Below, in pieces: positions 16,126-28,200 of a DNA stretch of 64,000 nt (its first letter is position 1; the number at the start of each line of letters is the position of its first letter). The DNA lies in the NCBI GenBank assembly GCA_002633025.1, contig NMRB01001964.1, positions 71,791 through 135,790 on the forward strand. Direction: 5' to 3'. The stretch is from Notospermus geniculatus (taxonomy: Eukaryota; Nemertea; Pilidiophora; Heteronemertea; Lineidae). The position numbers and the translations under genes were made by a program. The notes under the pieces were generated by a model. That model searched no databases and was not told where the DNA came from. It saw nothing but the letters and a program-made list of their open reading frames with translations.

Positions 16126-16450
16126 NNNNNNNNNNNNNNNNNNNNNNNNNNNNNNNNNNNNNNNNNNNNNNNNNNNNNNNNNNNNNNNNNNNNNNNNNNN
16201 NNNNNNNNNNNNNNNNNNNNNNNNNNNNNNNNNNNNNNNNNNNNNNNNNNNNNNNNNNNNNNNNNNNNNNNNNNNNNNNNNNNNNNNNNNNNNNNNNNNN
16301 NNNNNNNNNNNNNNNNNNNNNNNNNNNNNNNNNNNNNNNNNNNNNNNNNNNNNNNNNNNNNNNNNNNNNNNNNNNNNNNNNNNNNNNNNNNNNNNNNNNN
16401 NNNNNNNNNNNNNNNNNNNNNNNNNNNNNNNNNNNNNNNNNNNNNNNNNN
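16126..16450. other. Assembly gap (325 N)
   Basis: Unresolved bases in intergenic DNA, flanked on the left by C/T-rich low-complexity sequence. Confidence 0.98.
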
Positions 16451-16878
16451 TCGATTAGCAACAAATACCTCTCTATCATGTCCTGTCTACTTAAAGATGC
16501 ACCTTGCATCCCCTAGCCTCCTAATTTTGCTATCAATGTTAGATATTAGAAATTCAAAAAATTAATTGTGATAATTTGCTTGGGAGCGGTTTTACTTATT
16601 TTTTTTCACAGCTTCATGTTGTCAACGTAAACATTAAATGGAATGTTAAAATGTAGTTATTGCACAACGTAGTAAAACATATTTCTTTCTGAAGTTCATC
16701 ACATTTTGCAAAATTCCTCCAGTTTTCAGAGAAGTTATCCAATGACAGTCAAACATAAGTGTGCTTTTTAGAGTTGACAATTTCTCGCCGAGTTCTAGCA
16801 ATTTTGTATTGTCATGGCGCCATTTCTTGAGCACTTGCACTCGACTGCAAAACTTGTTTGTGAGATAAACTCACTGGT

Positions 16879-16918
16879 GATTCACATGTAGTTATTTACC
16901 GGTAACTACATGCGAATC
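16879..16918. repeat. Short near-perfect palindrome
   Basis: GATTCACATGTAGTTA pairs with TAACTACATGCGAATC across the 8-base centre TTTACCGG, with one mismatch. It could be the tip of a small inverted-repeat element. Confidence 0.5.
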
Positions 16919-18242
16919 ATACATGTAGTCCTTTTCCACAAACAACACAAAAGTTTATCTAAACACAGGTGTGCTTCAAACAAACAAACATCCACACATG
17001 TATTGGCGTACTGATCGTCAATGAGTAAGTATTTGTTCAATAGATGGCGTACTCACCCAGGTGACCTTGGTCCTACCTTTAAGAGCTCGTGGTATAATTC
17101 AACATGTACAAAAAAGTTTCTTTATGAGAAGGTGCTTATATAAGAGATGTGTAGCAAAGTGTATTCAATGTGGATTGTCAGTTATTTTAGTTATCCAAGC
17201 TCCATGGGTACTAAATGGTTGTGCAGATTCATGTTACCACAATAAATGAGTGAAATTTTGAAAAGATTTTGTAGGTGTTGCATTATTTCTTGTTTGTCAT
17301 GATAGAAAGGTTAAGATCTCCTGGACTCCAACTTGCACTTCCTAATTGGCCTATTCAGATTTTTCAAGTCAGGAGGTCATTAATATTTACCAGTCAGACG
17401 GGTTCTAAATTGGACATCACCACTACCCTTCCTCTAACACTGCAGTAACACTTAACAAACCTAGCCCTAAAGTATCATCTGAGTGCCAGGTCAATGGGCC
17501 TCTTGTTGTGAGTGAGAATTAGCGTGTTCGATTACTTCCACCAGCCAGGCACTAGCGCTTTCTCAGACATGTGCATTGGAGGCCAATAAAAGAACGCTGT
17601 CGTGTTAGACACGAGTAAAGTGTCATGGCGGATGCACTCTGATTGGCTGATTGTCCACCATGACACTTTTATAGTGGTGTCTATTTGTTTTGCACGTTGG
17701 TGTATGGATCGATGTGTGCACGGGCTGTGTGCATCTTCATTCTGAAGTGACATCATGCTCGGCATGCTGGGGTACTTACTCAGGGGGGAGGGTTAGTAGC
17801 GCCTCGCACAACAGGCCCGACTTGGAGGACTTCCGGTAAATAAAAACCCTGTCATGCCAGGCCAGTGTAGGCACAAGTAAGTTTTCGAACACGCTATGTG
17901 TGGCAAATCGGCCAGTGCCATGATGCGGCTGGTAGGGTACCAGAAGACTATAGTGTACACCGTCAGCTCCTGCCACCTATCATCCAGTGCCAACACTATT
18001 ATCTGCCTGGATGTACATTCCAGTAGGTTGAGATGATCTATTTGGGACTGAACTTTGGTGTCCTTGATAGAGACCGCTGTCCTCCGAGTTGACCGATCTG
18101 GGAAAGAATTTGGTGGCCTTAATAAAAGTGGGTCCTACACTGAGAGCCAACTTACACGAGAAAACTCGCGTGGAGAGTGCGTTGTTATCCTGAGGAGCAT
18201 GAACACACAAGTATTATTATTTGCATAAAACCATTTGATATA

Positions 18243-20106
18243 TTTATTCATAATACAATCGGTTTAAGTAGTACAAATTAAGCAGTTTTTACAGCACAAT
18301 AAAGGCAAAGAAGGGATTCCTAATGAATTTTCCATCCCTCTTAAACATTACAGATACAAAAAATAAAAGTCTTTGATAAGCAAATCACTGAATGACTAAA
18401 CTAATCTGAGCGTTAGTTTTCCATGAAAGAGAAATTAACTATCCTCATTCTGGGCCTGTATTCTAGAAGCAATGACATACACACAGATCCAGAACTAGAA
18501 TATTGAAAATATATAAGTATGTATCCAAAGTTCAAACTAGATATTTTCCATCGTCTACTTGTAAAAATGATAAAACAATATTCCCCTCAGTCTCAAAATA
18601 GCAATATTATGAGACATACTTTAATGGGAAGTTTGAAGAAAATATTTGGTCCCACAAGAACTTCAATTCAAGTAACTAAATGGAGATATCAGATTTTCTA
18701 ACAGTATGAAATGGAGATATCAGATCTCCTAACAGCGCAAAATCGAGACAGATCTCATAAACAGTCACGTGCTTGTATGAGAACACATCTCAGTACCTAA
18801 GACCAGATCATCAAGTCCTCATATCCACAACAGCCCATCTCTTGACCTACAGTTGTGTTATTATGCATTTTTTCACTGCAGCTTTGCACATTTTTTGTCT
18901 AATCTCTTGAATTTTACTCTTTTTTCAAAGTTTCTTTGAAAATACAAATAAATGTTTTGTAAGGAAACAGAAAGAAAAACCGACTTTACAACATGTCATA
19001 TTGTGATTGACTGCACACTAGCTCAAGAGATGACGTTTCAGTTATCTGAAGTTAACTGAAAGACCAAAAATTTGATAACTCTGGAAAGAATTGCCCTCTT
19101 GATCACATGAAGAACAGACAACAGGTCCAATTGTCAGCGGTGACAGGCAGCAGTTTCCACTCTGACATTCAGCCAGAACCAACTGCAAGTGCAGAGACAC
19201 AGCAGACATGGCAGAAGCAATGCAGCTGAATCCATGCAAAGATCATAATAGCAGATAGGATATCTGTTCCAGAAAACACAAAAATCAGGGGCGACCGCCA
19301 CGAAACTACGACAGCACTAACAGGGCCTAACAGAGAAATTCTGTAATGGTAAAAGCCATTGCATACCTCTCTGTTAGGCACTGTTGGTGCTATCGGAGTT
19401 TCGTGACGGCCCACCCAGGACATCCATTCCAGTGTTATCAAATTTAGAACTTAGGATGTCATTTCTTGGCGAACCAGAGCAGAAAAATCACCACACTTAC
19501 TGGTATTGTCCTAAAAATTTCAAGACAATAGAGTACAGTACAGATGAAAGTATAAAATTCAATTTCTATATACAAATTCTACTAACTTCTTTTTATTTTA
19601 TATTATTCTTTAAACAATATACTAGTACTCAACATACAAAATGCAAGACCTGGGTAAAATTATGGCAATTAGAAATAAAATTGCGTGCACACATTTTATC
19701 ATCAGTGATTCTTGATGATAAGAAATGAAATACATGTACCGTAGGTAGTTCAGCTCAGGGATGTTCCTGTCCTGTAGCTGAGTCTGGCCTCCCCACTTAC
19801 CACCAATCTTTAGACCTGAATGAAATGGCCAGGTCCATTGTGCTCACCTCACGCAAATGTGAAACAAATACATGTACTCCATTTGCATGGGTACCACTTT
19901 TTCAATACAAGTCCCCTGAGAAACTGTAAGAAATGAACACAATTCACCATAGATGGTCAAAGTCACAATTTGGTCCATCTTAAAATAACTTCAGGTTTTG
20001 ATAAAAATATGAGGAAATGCCAGGTCCAAGAAATGTACTGAGGCATAAGAAATCTCTATGGTAACAGTATGAAATCTGCTGACTATATTATTCAGTCTAG
20101 TTTAGT
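18243..20106 (-). other. SLBP 3' UTR with two candidate poly(A) signals
   Basis: Downstream of the SLBP stop on the minus strand, AATAAA occurs at 19592-19597 and again at 18243-18248. These predict 3' UTRs of about 0.5 and 1.9 kb. The stretch has no other recognisable gene. Confidence 0.45.
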
Positions 20107-23100
20107 CTACAAGACAAATCCTTCATCCTCAAACTCTACGTCGAGATTGAATCCTGTGAAAAAGGCATCTGACTTTGCACCATCCTCTCCAGATTTGATT
20201 TCCTCCGTTAAAGCTAAGTTCATGAGATCATCAGAAATATCGGACCCGTGATCAGACAAGTTGTCGTCGGCTTCCTTAACATCCTTTTTTACCTCTTCCC
20301 ACTGAAATATAGATCAAAATGATTTGTTAAGAACAACTGGACCAACTTAGTACACATGTATTAATGTTGCTTTTTTTATGCCAGTGATTTTTGATTGAAT
20401 CCTGGTGGCCCTCATCTGCCAATGATCACTCACCATTTCTGTTTCTTGACTGACAATTCCGCTGCTGGATATGGATTCATCCTGTGTCAGTGATGACGTG
20501 GTGGAGCTGCAGTCGCTAAAAAGAACATCGGACCTGAAATGGAAATGAAAGTCAAGTTAAATATGATACTCAAGGTCATGCTCTAAAAATAGGTCAAATT
20601 TGAGGTTAAGATATAAATTTTCCCACTTTAAGTCATATTGTATTGGGAAACATGTCGACCAACTTCGAAAAAATGATCGTACTTTGCATCAAGAGAGTCA
20701 CCCTTAGGGTCAAAGAAATGCAGCTTCCGTCGCCATATGCGAATTTGAGCATCGAAAGAACGCCTGCTGACTTTGCAGAACTTGTCAGGTGTACGTGGCT
20801 GTCCTTTCTTCCTGAGGTGTCTGGGAACAAGGACGGCGTATCGATCGTATCCGATTGTGTTCTTGCCAAAATCGATCTGTTTCTGACGGCGGATCAGCAC
20901 ATTTGAGTCGTCTTCATACTCCACTTGTTTCCCACTGGAAAAGAATGTATTCTGATTATGCTGATTAGTACAAGGCCAGATATTCAAGCAGGGTTCAAAG
21001 GTCATGACCATTTGGTCTAGAATGCAACCTGGATTTGCATTTTGTATTGTGTGCGACTTGATTTTTTGGCCTGTTCAGTGTTCGACCAAAATCTGCTTTT
21101 TCAGAAATGAACTTTGATCTCTGTCAAGGTCTGTGGGCAAAACTGAACTGCAAAGGCAGCCTACTTTTTTGGACAATTTCAGATCCAGGCCTTCACTTGA
21201 ATGGGTCAAACTGGACAGTTAGCGACAGGATCATGACTGTACAAACTATACCTGGCAAATAGTACCAAGAAAACAATATCTGACCCTCACCTCAACTCGC
21301 TACCATCACTACTTTCTGACAAGGTTAATTTTCTCCTGAACCGGCTCAAGTCTTTCTGTGCCTGCTTCTGTTGTTCTTCAAACAGATCGACTTGTTCGCT
21401 CCAGTCAACTGGTTTTGTTAGGCTTGATACTTTCTTCCAACATGAAGATGCTGTCTCGACCACTTGATCCTCGGTTAAAGTATTCCTGTTTATTAAGAAA
21501 AGGACATTAATTTCCAGAAGCGAGGCAGAAAAGGGACAAAGGAGACTGGATACTGTACAGCCATGACAGTGTTGTACTCAGTACCGAGGTCACAGATAGG
21601 ATTCCTGGCAGAGGGAAATTTGACGAGAGATGAATACTTCTGACAAATTACATCTTTTACTACCGCACAGACAACACCCCAACATAACTTACAACTGTTT
21701 CGGACTGAGTGGTGGGAAGTCTTCCTTGCCCAATCTTGGAGCTCGTTCCACTCGTCTGCCTTGGGGACGATTATTTTCTTGGTTTCGGTGATTTCTTCTC
21801 CTATTGCCTCTGTAATCATTTCGTTTGTTTGAATCGCTGCAAAACAAAACATTGAAAAACATTATTCATCCCTGTTCCTGATACAATATTATCAAAGACA
21901 AAAATCGGCTAACTTAATCATCAGAGGCCTCTCATGCCTATGCAAAATACATGTAAAAGTAAAGTGGAACAGATTGAAATTACGAAGTTTCAGAAATGTT
22001 CAGCCGGTCTTCCTCCTGAATCATTCGTGTCCTGGTCATTGTTGCAGTGATTCCTCAGTGAGTGCCAGTGAAAAAATAACCACATTTTACTGACCTAACC
22101 CACTATGAGGAGCAAGGTTGGTAATTAACTGGCCAATTAACAATGGATCTGATTATCTGACAGGTCAGATTGAGCACAAACATTAAACAATTTTCATGGA
22201 GGTAATTAGGATTGATAAGATAAATGTTCACTCCCTGTGCCAGGCCCAAGTTTTGTTTGGTATGAAGCTTGTGATCTGATTAAACTTACAGATATGACAG
22301 AAACGTGATAAAAGATTCGTTGTCAGAACAGTGAAAAGTTGCTAAAGAGTAAATGTTAATAAAAGACTTTTTGGGGGTAATGTTTGAAAGATTTTAAATG
22401 CAGGAGTGGTCACAGTTTCTGTCACTGCATTGTTCCAAAGGTAAGGATTAACATTAAAAACATAGCATGATTTACACTGATCTGTCCACTTCTGTTTTTT
22501 TTACCTAAAGTGTTCCCTGTTTCTGTGTCCACGGTTGATCTTTTCTCGGAGATCCTTCAAGTCATGATGTCCATGTTCACAGCCATACTGGGGAGATCGA
22601 TAATTGTGGTGCATTCTGTCTTCTCGTAGAGGACTGCGCAATGGACTGAGGTTTCCACGTTTTTCATACCTTTCTGAGTGACTGAAATGAAAATTATTTG
22701 ATTAGTGGTCAATTAGAATAGAATGGGCATGTACCGGTACTACACCAAGATGAAATCGATTGATAAAATTTTTTATTTAATATTATATTAGTTGAAGTTG
22801 GCGATGATGGACCTCAGATCAATCAATATTGGCAAATGAGAATCAGTCTATGGTGGCCTTAGAATCTACCCTCATATCATTTAAATCATCAATCATGAAA
22901 GAAAACCACGTTCTAGCATACTCATCAAACTGGTTGGTTTCATTTCCACATTTTTGCCGGAAGGCCTATGGTTTCCCTACTACCATGACTACTGCATGGG
23001 CCTAAACTGAAACTTTAATTATGCCTAACTTGGGCCCCTAACATTTTTGGCTTAGGCCTACTTAATTAATTCAATTGAGTTGGCTTGGGCATGTTGGGAG

Positions 23101-23676
23101 TTAGGCCTAGTTGTTATAATGTTGGGGCTCCTTCCCCTCCCTTGGCCTTGGCTTCAAATTTGGTCTCTAAGTTTTAATTTGGCTTCATTCAAAATTCAAT
23201 TCCTAGTAGCCTAGCCTAGGCCCTAAAAACATGTAAAATCTGGATCAAGCCAAGCAAGGCCCGCCCCGCCCTACCGGTAGCATGCTACCGGTAAGCATGC
23301 TATTGCTAAGCACATCTGATCATGCTATTGTTAGGTCTAGGCCAAGATAGCAAGGTTAAACCTATTTTAGGCCCGGCCTAGCCCTAGTAGCCTAGGCCAA
23401 ATCATGACAAAAGATAACACACATCATAAATCTGAATGCAGTGCGTGTAGGCCTACAATGCTGCTATGCACACACTGCATTTTAAACTTTCCTATTGTGT
23501 TGGCTGCTGGCTGGCGCGCGTTCTCACAAAACGAAAACCAAACGACGGTGTATTTTTCTGAAAAATCGAATTAACCTGCAATCATTTGTCGGTGAATTGG
23601 GTTCAGGGTGAGCAGGTCTTCTTCTCCTTCGTTCTCGATCATTGTTCAGTTGGTTTTGTCGTCGCACTCCGATCAT
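20107..23676 (-). CDS. SLBP: Histone RNA hairpin-binding protein SLBP (387 aa)
   Basis: Seven exons in transcription order: 23676-23576, 22681-22505, 21836-21693, 21485-21291, 20934-20683, 20533-20434, 20301-20107 (stop). Every junction keeps phase, and all but the last split a codon after base two. The RNA-binding domain (about residues 219-282) shows [33 protein letters not shown] (the TPNK-type motif), [12 protein letters not shown] and LHFFDP. Upstream, residues 168-173 DWSEQV and the following helix resemble the vertebrate translation-activation segment that binds SLIP1. The N-terminus is Arg-rich; the C-terminus is acidic with SD repeats. SLBP binds the 3' stem-loop of replication-dependent histone mRNAs for processing, export and translation. 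The protein is longer than human SLBP (270 aa). The donor at 20682 (GTACGA) is the least certain boundary; it is chosen because it keeps phase. Confidence 0.95.
20991..21124 (+). repeat. Dispersed repeat, copy 1 (SLBP intron)
   Basis: It shares 'catgaccatttggtct', 'gcattttgtattgtgtgcga' and 'gaactttgatc' with 43438-43604 in the same orientation. The copies differ by indels. The family is unknown. Confidence 0.7.
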
Positions 23677-25256
23677 TTTGAGGTTTTGATTGAGGTTTCT
23701 CCGAAATCGAACACAGGCAGATCAGTTTTTCTCCAGTCACTGAAGCAAACACAGATTTCCCGGCAAATTTTACGTTCTGTAGTTCGCGCTGAATAATCCA
23801 CTGCCAGCCTCGTTTCAGGGAACAGCCCCCTATAAATTGGTGTACATTATTCCGACAATTTATACCCTGGATTGAGATTGATCTAATGAATATTCATCAT
23901 CCGAATGTAAACACACTGAATATCTGGCCAAACCTTTGCTAACTAAATTTTTTTACTAAATCTTATGGAAGTAGGATTCAAACTTGAAATGATAGGAATT
24001 TCAGTGAAATCTCATGAAAAATAAATAAAAAGAAGAAAATTAAATCGAAGCGGAAGTTGAGATGAAATTTTCACGCATGCGTGAACTAGTTTCTCAGGAT
24101 TGGGCCGAAGTTGTAAGTTTTCAAATGAATGGCGCTCCCGAACAATGTGCTAAATTTATCTATTTTCTCGTGGCACAAGGGCAAGTGGAGGTCGTGAAAC
24201 TTGCGACTGGATGCTGTGTAAGCCAGAGTTGATAAAAGTGACATCATATCGACCTGGGTGTGGAAGTAGGTGCATGTAACTCGGAAAAAACGTACGTAGG
24301 TTGCACTCGCATTTTCCAGCTGATCCATTCCTTTCTTCATTCATTCTGTTCATTTGATAAACCATTGCGCCATTCGCGCTATCGCCACAAATCAGCTGGC
24401 TGTCCGGCCCGCGTCCCGCCCCCTGTCCACATTTTTGTCGGTCTGTTAATAGGCCCTAGACCTAGTGTTGGATTAGATTGTCCAGGGGACCAGGGTCAGG
24501 GACTGCAGTTTGTGTGTGTTTTTTGCTTTTTCTCAACACTCTCACTCAAGTGGGCCCAAGGCCCAATGCAGTGAGTGTGGGCCTAGGCCTACCTAGGCCT
24601 AGGCCTAATTAGTGTAGGCCTAGGCCTAGCTATGCTTGGGTGATCTTTGTCTTTGGTGAAAGTAGGGTCTAGTGGATGATAGTCTAATTAGTAATTAGCA
24701 TTAGGCTAATCAGACATGACAAGGCCTAACTACCTGATTTAATGGCTTCGTTTTCTCTGTAGCTTTTCCATTTTCAAATTCAAGAAATACTCCTTTGTTT
24801 CTTCAGATCAAGAATACCACAACAAGCGAAGCTACACGAGTAATGCAATCGTTTTGAAGTTGAATTCACTTTGTCTACATTGCAACCTTCAGCCTTTATG
24901 GATTAAGGAACAGGAATACGACTATGCACCATAGGTACAAATCAAGAACAATCGCCACAGAACTGCAACTCATCATCATCACTAAGTGGAATCTTAACTT
25001 GGAAGCACCTCAGATCCTTCAATTCGTTTGAAGTTCAAGTTGAGAAATTCTTGTTGTCACAGAACACTTTCTTTTTTGACACCTTCATCTTCCATTCAGG
25101 ATTCAAAGACAATTACTTATAACTGTGAATCTACAAGAGCCCTGTTAATTGCATTTTGCATTCCCGAAGATCCAATTCAGAATTATTTATTGCCAGTGTC
25201 AGGGCACTTGTCACTCTGTCTCTGATCAGATTTTAAAAAACGATCAAGTTTAGAAA
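23677..25256. promoter_or_regulatory. SLBP-CDC25 divergent 5' region (likely bidirectional promoter)
   Basis: The two start codons lie 1.58 kb apart, facing away from each other. Visible motifs include an ETS-like GCGGAAGT (24050-24057), a CACGCATGCGTG palindrome related to NRF1 sites (24072-24083) and an E2F-like half site ATTCGCGC (24373). A plausible CDC25 5' UTR intron runs 24571-24772 (GTGAGT to TCTCTGTAG) and holds the TAGGCC repeat. Both genes are cell-cycle genes, which makes shared control reasonable. Transcription starts are not determined. Confidence 0.5.
24573..24634. repeat. TAGGCC microsatellite
   Basis: Imperfect runs of TAGGCC/GGCCTA lie inside the putative CDC25 5' UTR intron. 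Isolated 'taggcct' words are also common over 22.9-23.5 kb. Confidence 0.8.
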
Positions 25257-28200
25257 ATGGAGGATTGGCCCCCATGCAGCTTTGACTCTCAGTTTTTCCC
25301 AATCCATCATGACTCCCACAGTGGTACAGATTCACCCACTTTAAAAACTTGCAGCCCAAGGCCTGGGGAACAGAAGAGACCCAATTTTCGTCTGGATCTA
25401 AGTAGTGCACTTAACCTCCAACCCTTAAAGCAAATCGCCACAAGTAACACAATGGATAATCTGACTTCATCTCCTGCTGTAACATCTTCCAAGAACCTAG
25501 TGCAAAATGTTTATTCCCCTGTTACGAATCTTGCTCTTAATCTGAACCAGCTGAACACTGGGAAGTAAGTATACCATTTTCTTCAATTTTCCTCTATTTT
25601 AACCTCAGTGGCAAATGATAATTCAATAATTTTCTTCTTTTTCACTGGCTGTGAAGGTCCACACTTGGAGACAAGAATCCAGAGTGTTCCCAAGGGAGGA
25701 CTAAATTATTCTGTCAACAAACTTTTTATTTGCTTTTAGGCCCCTACTTTGTAAAAAAATTTCTTTCTTTCACACAGTTCTGCTACTATTGCTGTAAAAA
25801 CACCTGTCTCTGAGTGTATGGAGGTGGAGTAAGTTATGCATGCAAAAACTTGCATGCAATACAGAGTCACAAAAAGTGGCTGAGAAAATCAAATGGCATG
25901 AAAGGGGCAGATTTTGGTTTTATGTTTGTTTCAAAATATGATTCTGAGTCGTTTGCTTGGTTGCCGTGTATTTTCAATTGCACAGGTTGCCAGTCATAGG
26001 CCTCAATGTCCAAGTAGTTTTTGCTCTTTCTTGGAGTAGTTTGATAAACTGCCCAATCCTTGATTTTAGTTGTGTGGGATTCTGTTAATATCACATTGAG
26101 ATCATCATGCACTTGACCACATTATAGAATTGCAACGGAATTCGACACCATAGATACCAGGCTGTGAACTTTTCAAATTTGCATTCAGCTTTTAAAATTT
26201 GGTCAAATTTGATGCACCTGCTTGTGTTGGTTGCTCACTCATCCGTGAAAACATTGAATTGGACAATCGTAGCAACTGCTCCATGCATGTCATGACACCA
26301 TTTTGATTGTTACAGCTTTATGATAAATTGCCTTTGAGGCATTTTCTTTGCATCCCCTTCTTATGGGGTCCCTTGTAATGGGCCCTGGTCATTCTCAGAC
26401 CCTTGACAGTTTTACTGTTCACTAAAATACATGTATGACTGCAGGTATTCCTGAGAGTTCCCCACTTTCATTTCTGGGTATCCTGGACTGTGATCCTGCA
26501 TGCAACTAACAACTAATCCAACTTTTTGGTTACTCTTCCTAGATTTATTTAACACGACGTTTCTACCAGTGTTCCCTGGTCGTTGTCAAGTGTACAACTG
26601 AATCTCATTGAAGTTTCTAACAAATGTCACTGAGATTCAGTTCGCTTGACAACGACCAGGGAACACTGGTAGAACCCAAAAGTTGGATTAGTTATTCGAA
26701 ACCTTTCTAAAAATGCCTTTCAAGCAGTTCATCCTGCATGCAGTATTAACCTCCTCACAGTAATCAGCTTCCTCTTAACCAATGAAGCTTTCGTTCCTGC
26801 CCCTACCCGGGTACCCCCTCAAGTCAACTGAGTTTTGTCACCTTGCCTATATGTTTTCCAGTTCTCATAGATATCATTGTCAATTTCAGCGACTTCAACA
26901 CACCCAAGCGGAGGTTGTCACTCTCAAGTGTTGGGTCCCCAACTTCGTTCGCACCTCTTGAGCTCAACTTCAGGGAAAAGAAGATCTCAATAGGTGATCA
27001 GGGTAAGAGACAATTTGAAAAAAAACATCTGTCTTGTGTGTTAGTTACCATTTCAGCTTTTAAATCAGCTCGAATATTCTAAAAAAGCATGTGAATTTAA
27101 AAGTAATTTGTAAGGACCATGAGGCCAGGAGTTTTACCCTGTTGTAGTGGATAGAAATGATTGACCCTCTTTTCTACCTTTTATATAAATCCTGACTTCA
27201 AAACAGAATTGTAAACTGTTGGAGGTCCTTTAAGCAGAAAAGCTTGTTGGAGAAAATCTTCATGTCTTTATTTGGAGTGGGGTCAATTGTTCACTTTCTT
27301 GACCTGACAATAAAAAGAGGTGGAGTTTTTGTTATTTTATGCCAGCATCCTTTATGCTGCCACTCTAGTGGATGGAACTGGACAACAGTTGGAGACACAT
27401 CAAGGGTGTCTGCGTCTTCCCAGATTGATCAAATCATCCAGGACGCTTTCCAAAGTTTTCCCTTTCGAAATGATTTCTGCAGAAATCACTGGGATGTTCT
27501 TGACTGCCGGTCACATAATAATGGTTGATATCCTTCCAATGTGAGAGCAGTAGACCCCTTGATTCACAAGGATGTACAAGTTGTTGGCAAACCGTAAGAT
27601 GACATTTCATTTGACTTTCACTTCCAAGATGCACCTTCTCATTGATACATCTTGATACATTATTTTTTGTTTCACAGGAATTTGCCTCGACTCACCTACA
27701 CCTAGTCCAGTTGATGCCCTGAGCGTGGAGAAAAAGTAAGTGACTTTGATTTTCGAGACAGAAATCCCTTTCAAAGAGAAACATTGTGCACTTTCTTGTG
27801 CTTGCCTGTCTGGTATATTGTGTCATGTTGTCTGGATTCACCTACTCCATTAAATACATACCAGTACGTGTATACAGATGCGTACAATGAGTGTTACCAC
27901 AACCACCATCCTTTGGTGGAAAATTTGTCCCCGTGGCGCATTGAAGCTTTCACCAATTTGCTTTCAGTTACAGAACAGCAAATACATGTAACTTGCATTT
28001 TTTCCTGACCTATGGATCTAAGCTCTTTTCTTTCCAACCTCTATAACTTGGAACCATCTACAACGTTTTGCATGACAGATTCTGTTGCCATCCTCGATAT
28101 AGCTTGACCTATTGTCATTTCCTTCAAAGATCCATCATTTTTGATAGCACTCCCTGTTATTTTGAGATGAAAACCTGGCGCTTTGTCCCTTCCAAATTCT

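Larger units (their letters stand above)
9442..18242. other. Gene-poor intergenic region between the ligase gene and SLBP
   Basis: I find no convincing exon here. The stretch is AT-rich with scattered simple repeats. Separately listed items are a ZNF143/THAP11-like motif (13289-13308), a pyrimidine-rich tandem repeat (15414-15570), a gap (16126-16450) and a small perfect hairpin (16879-16918). Open frames at 11458-11646, 13820-14065 and 17532-18210 are short and unremarkable. Confidence 0.4.
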
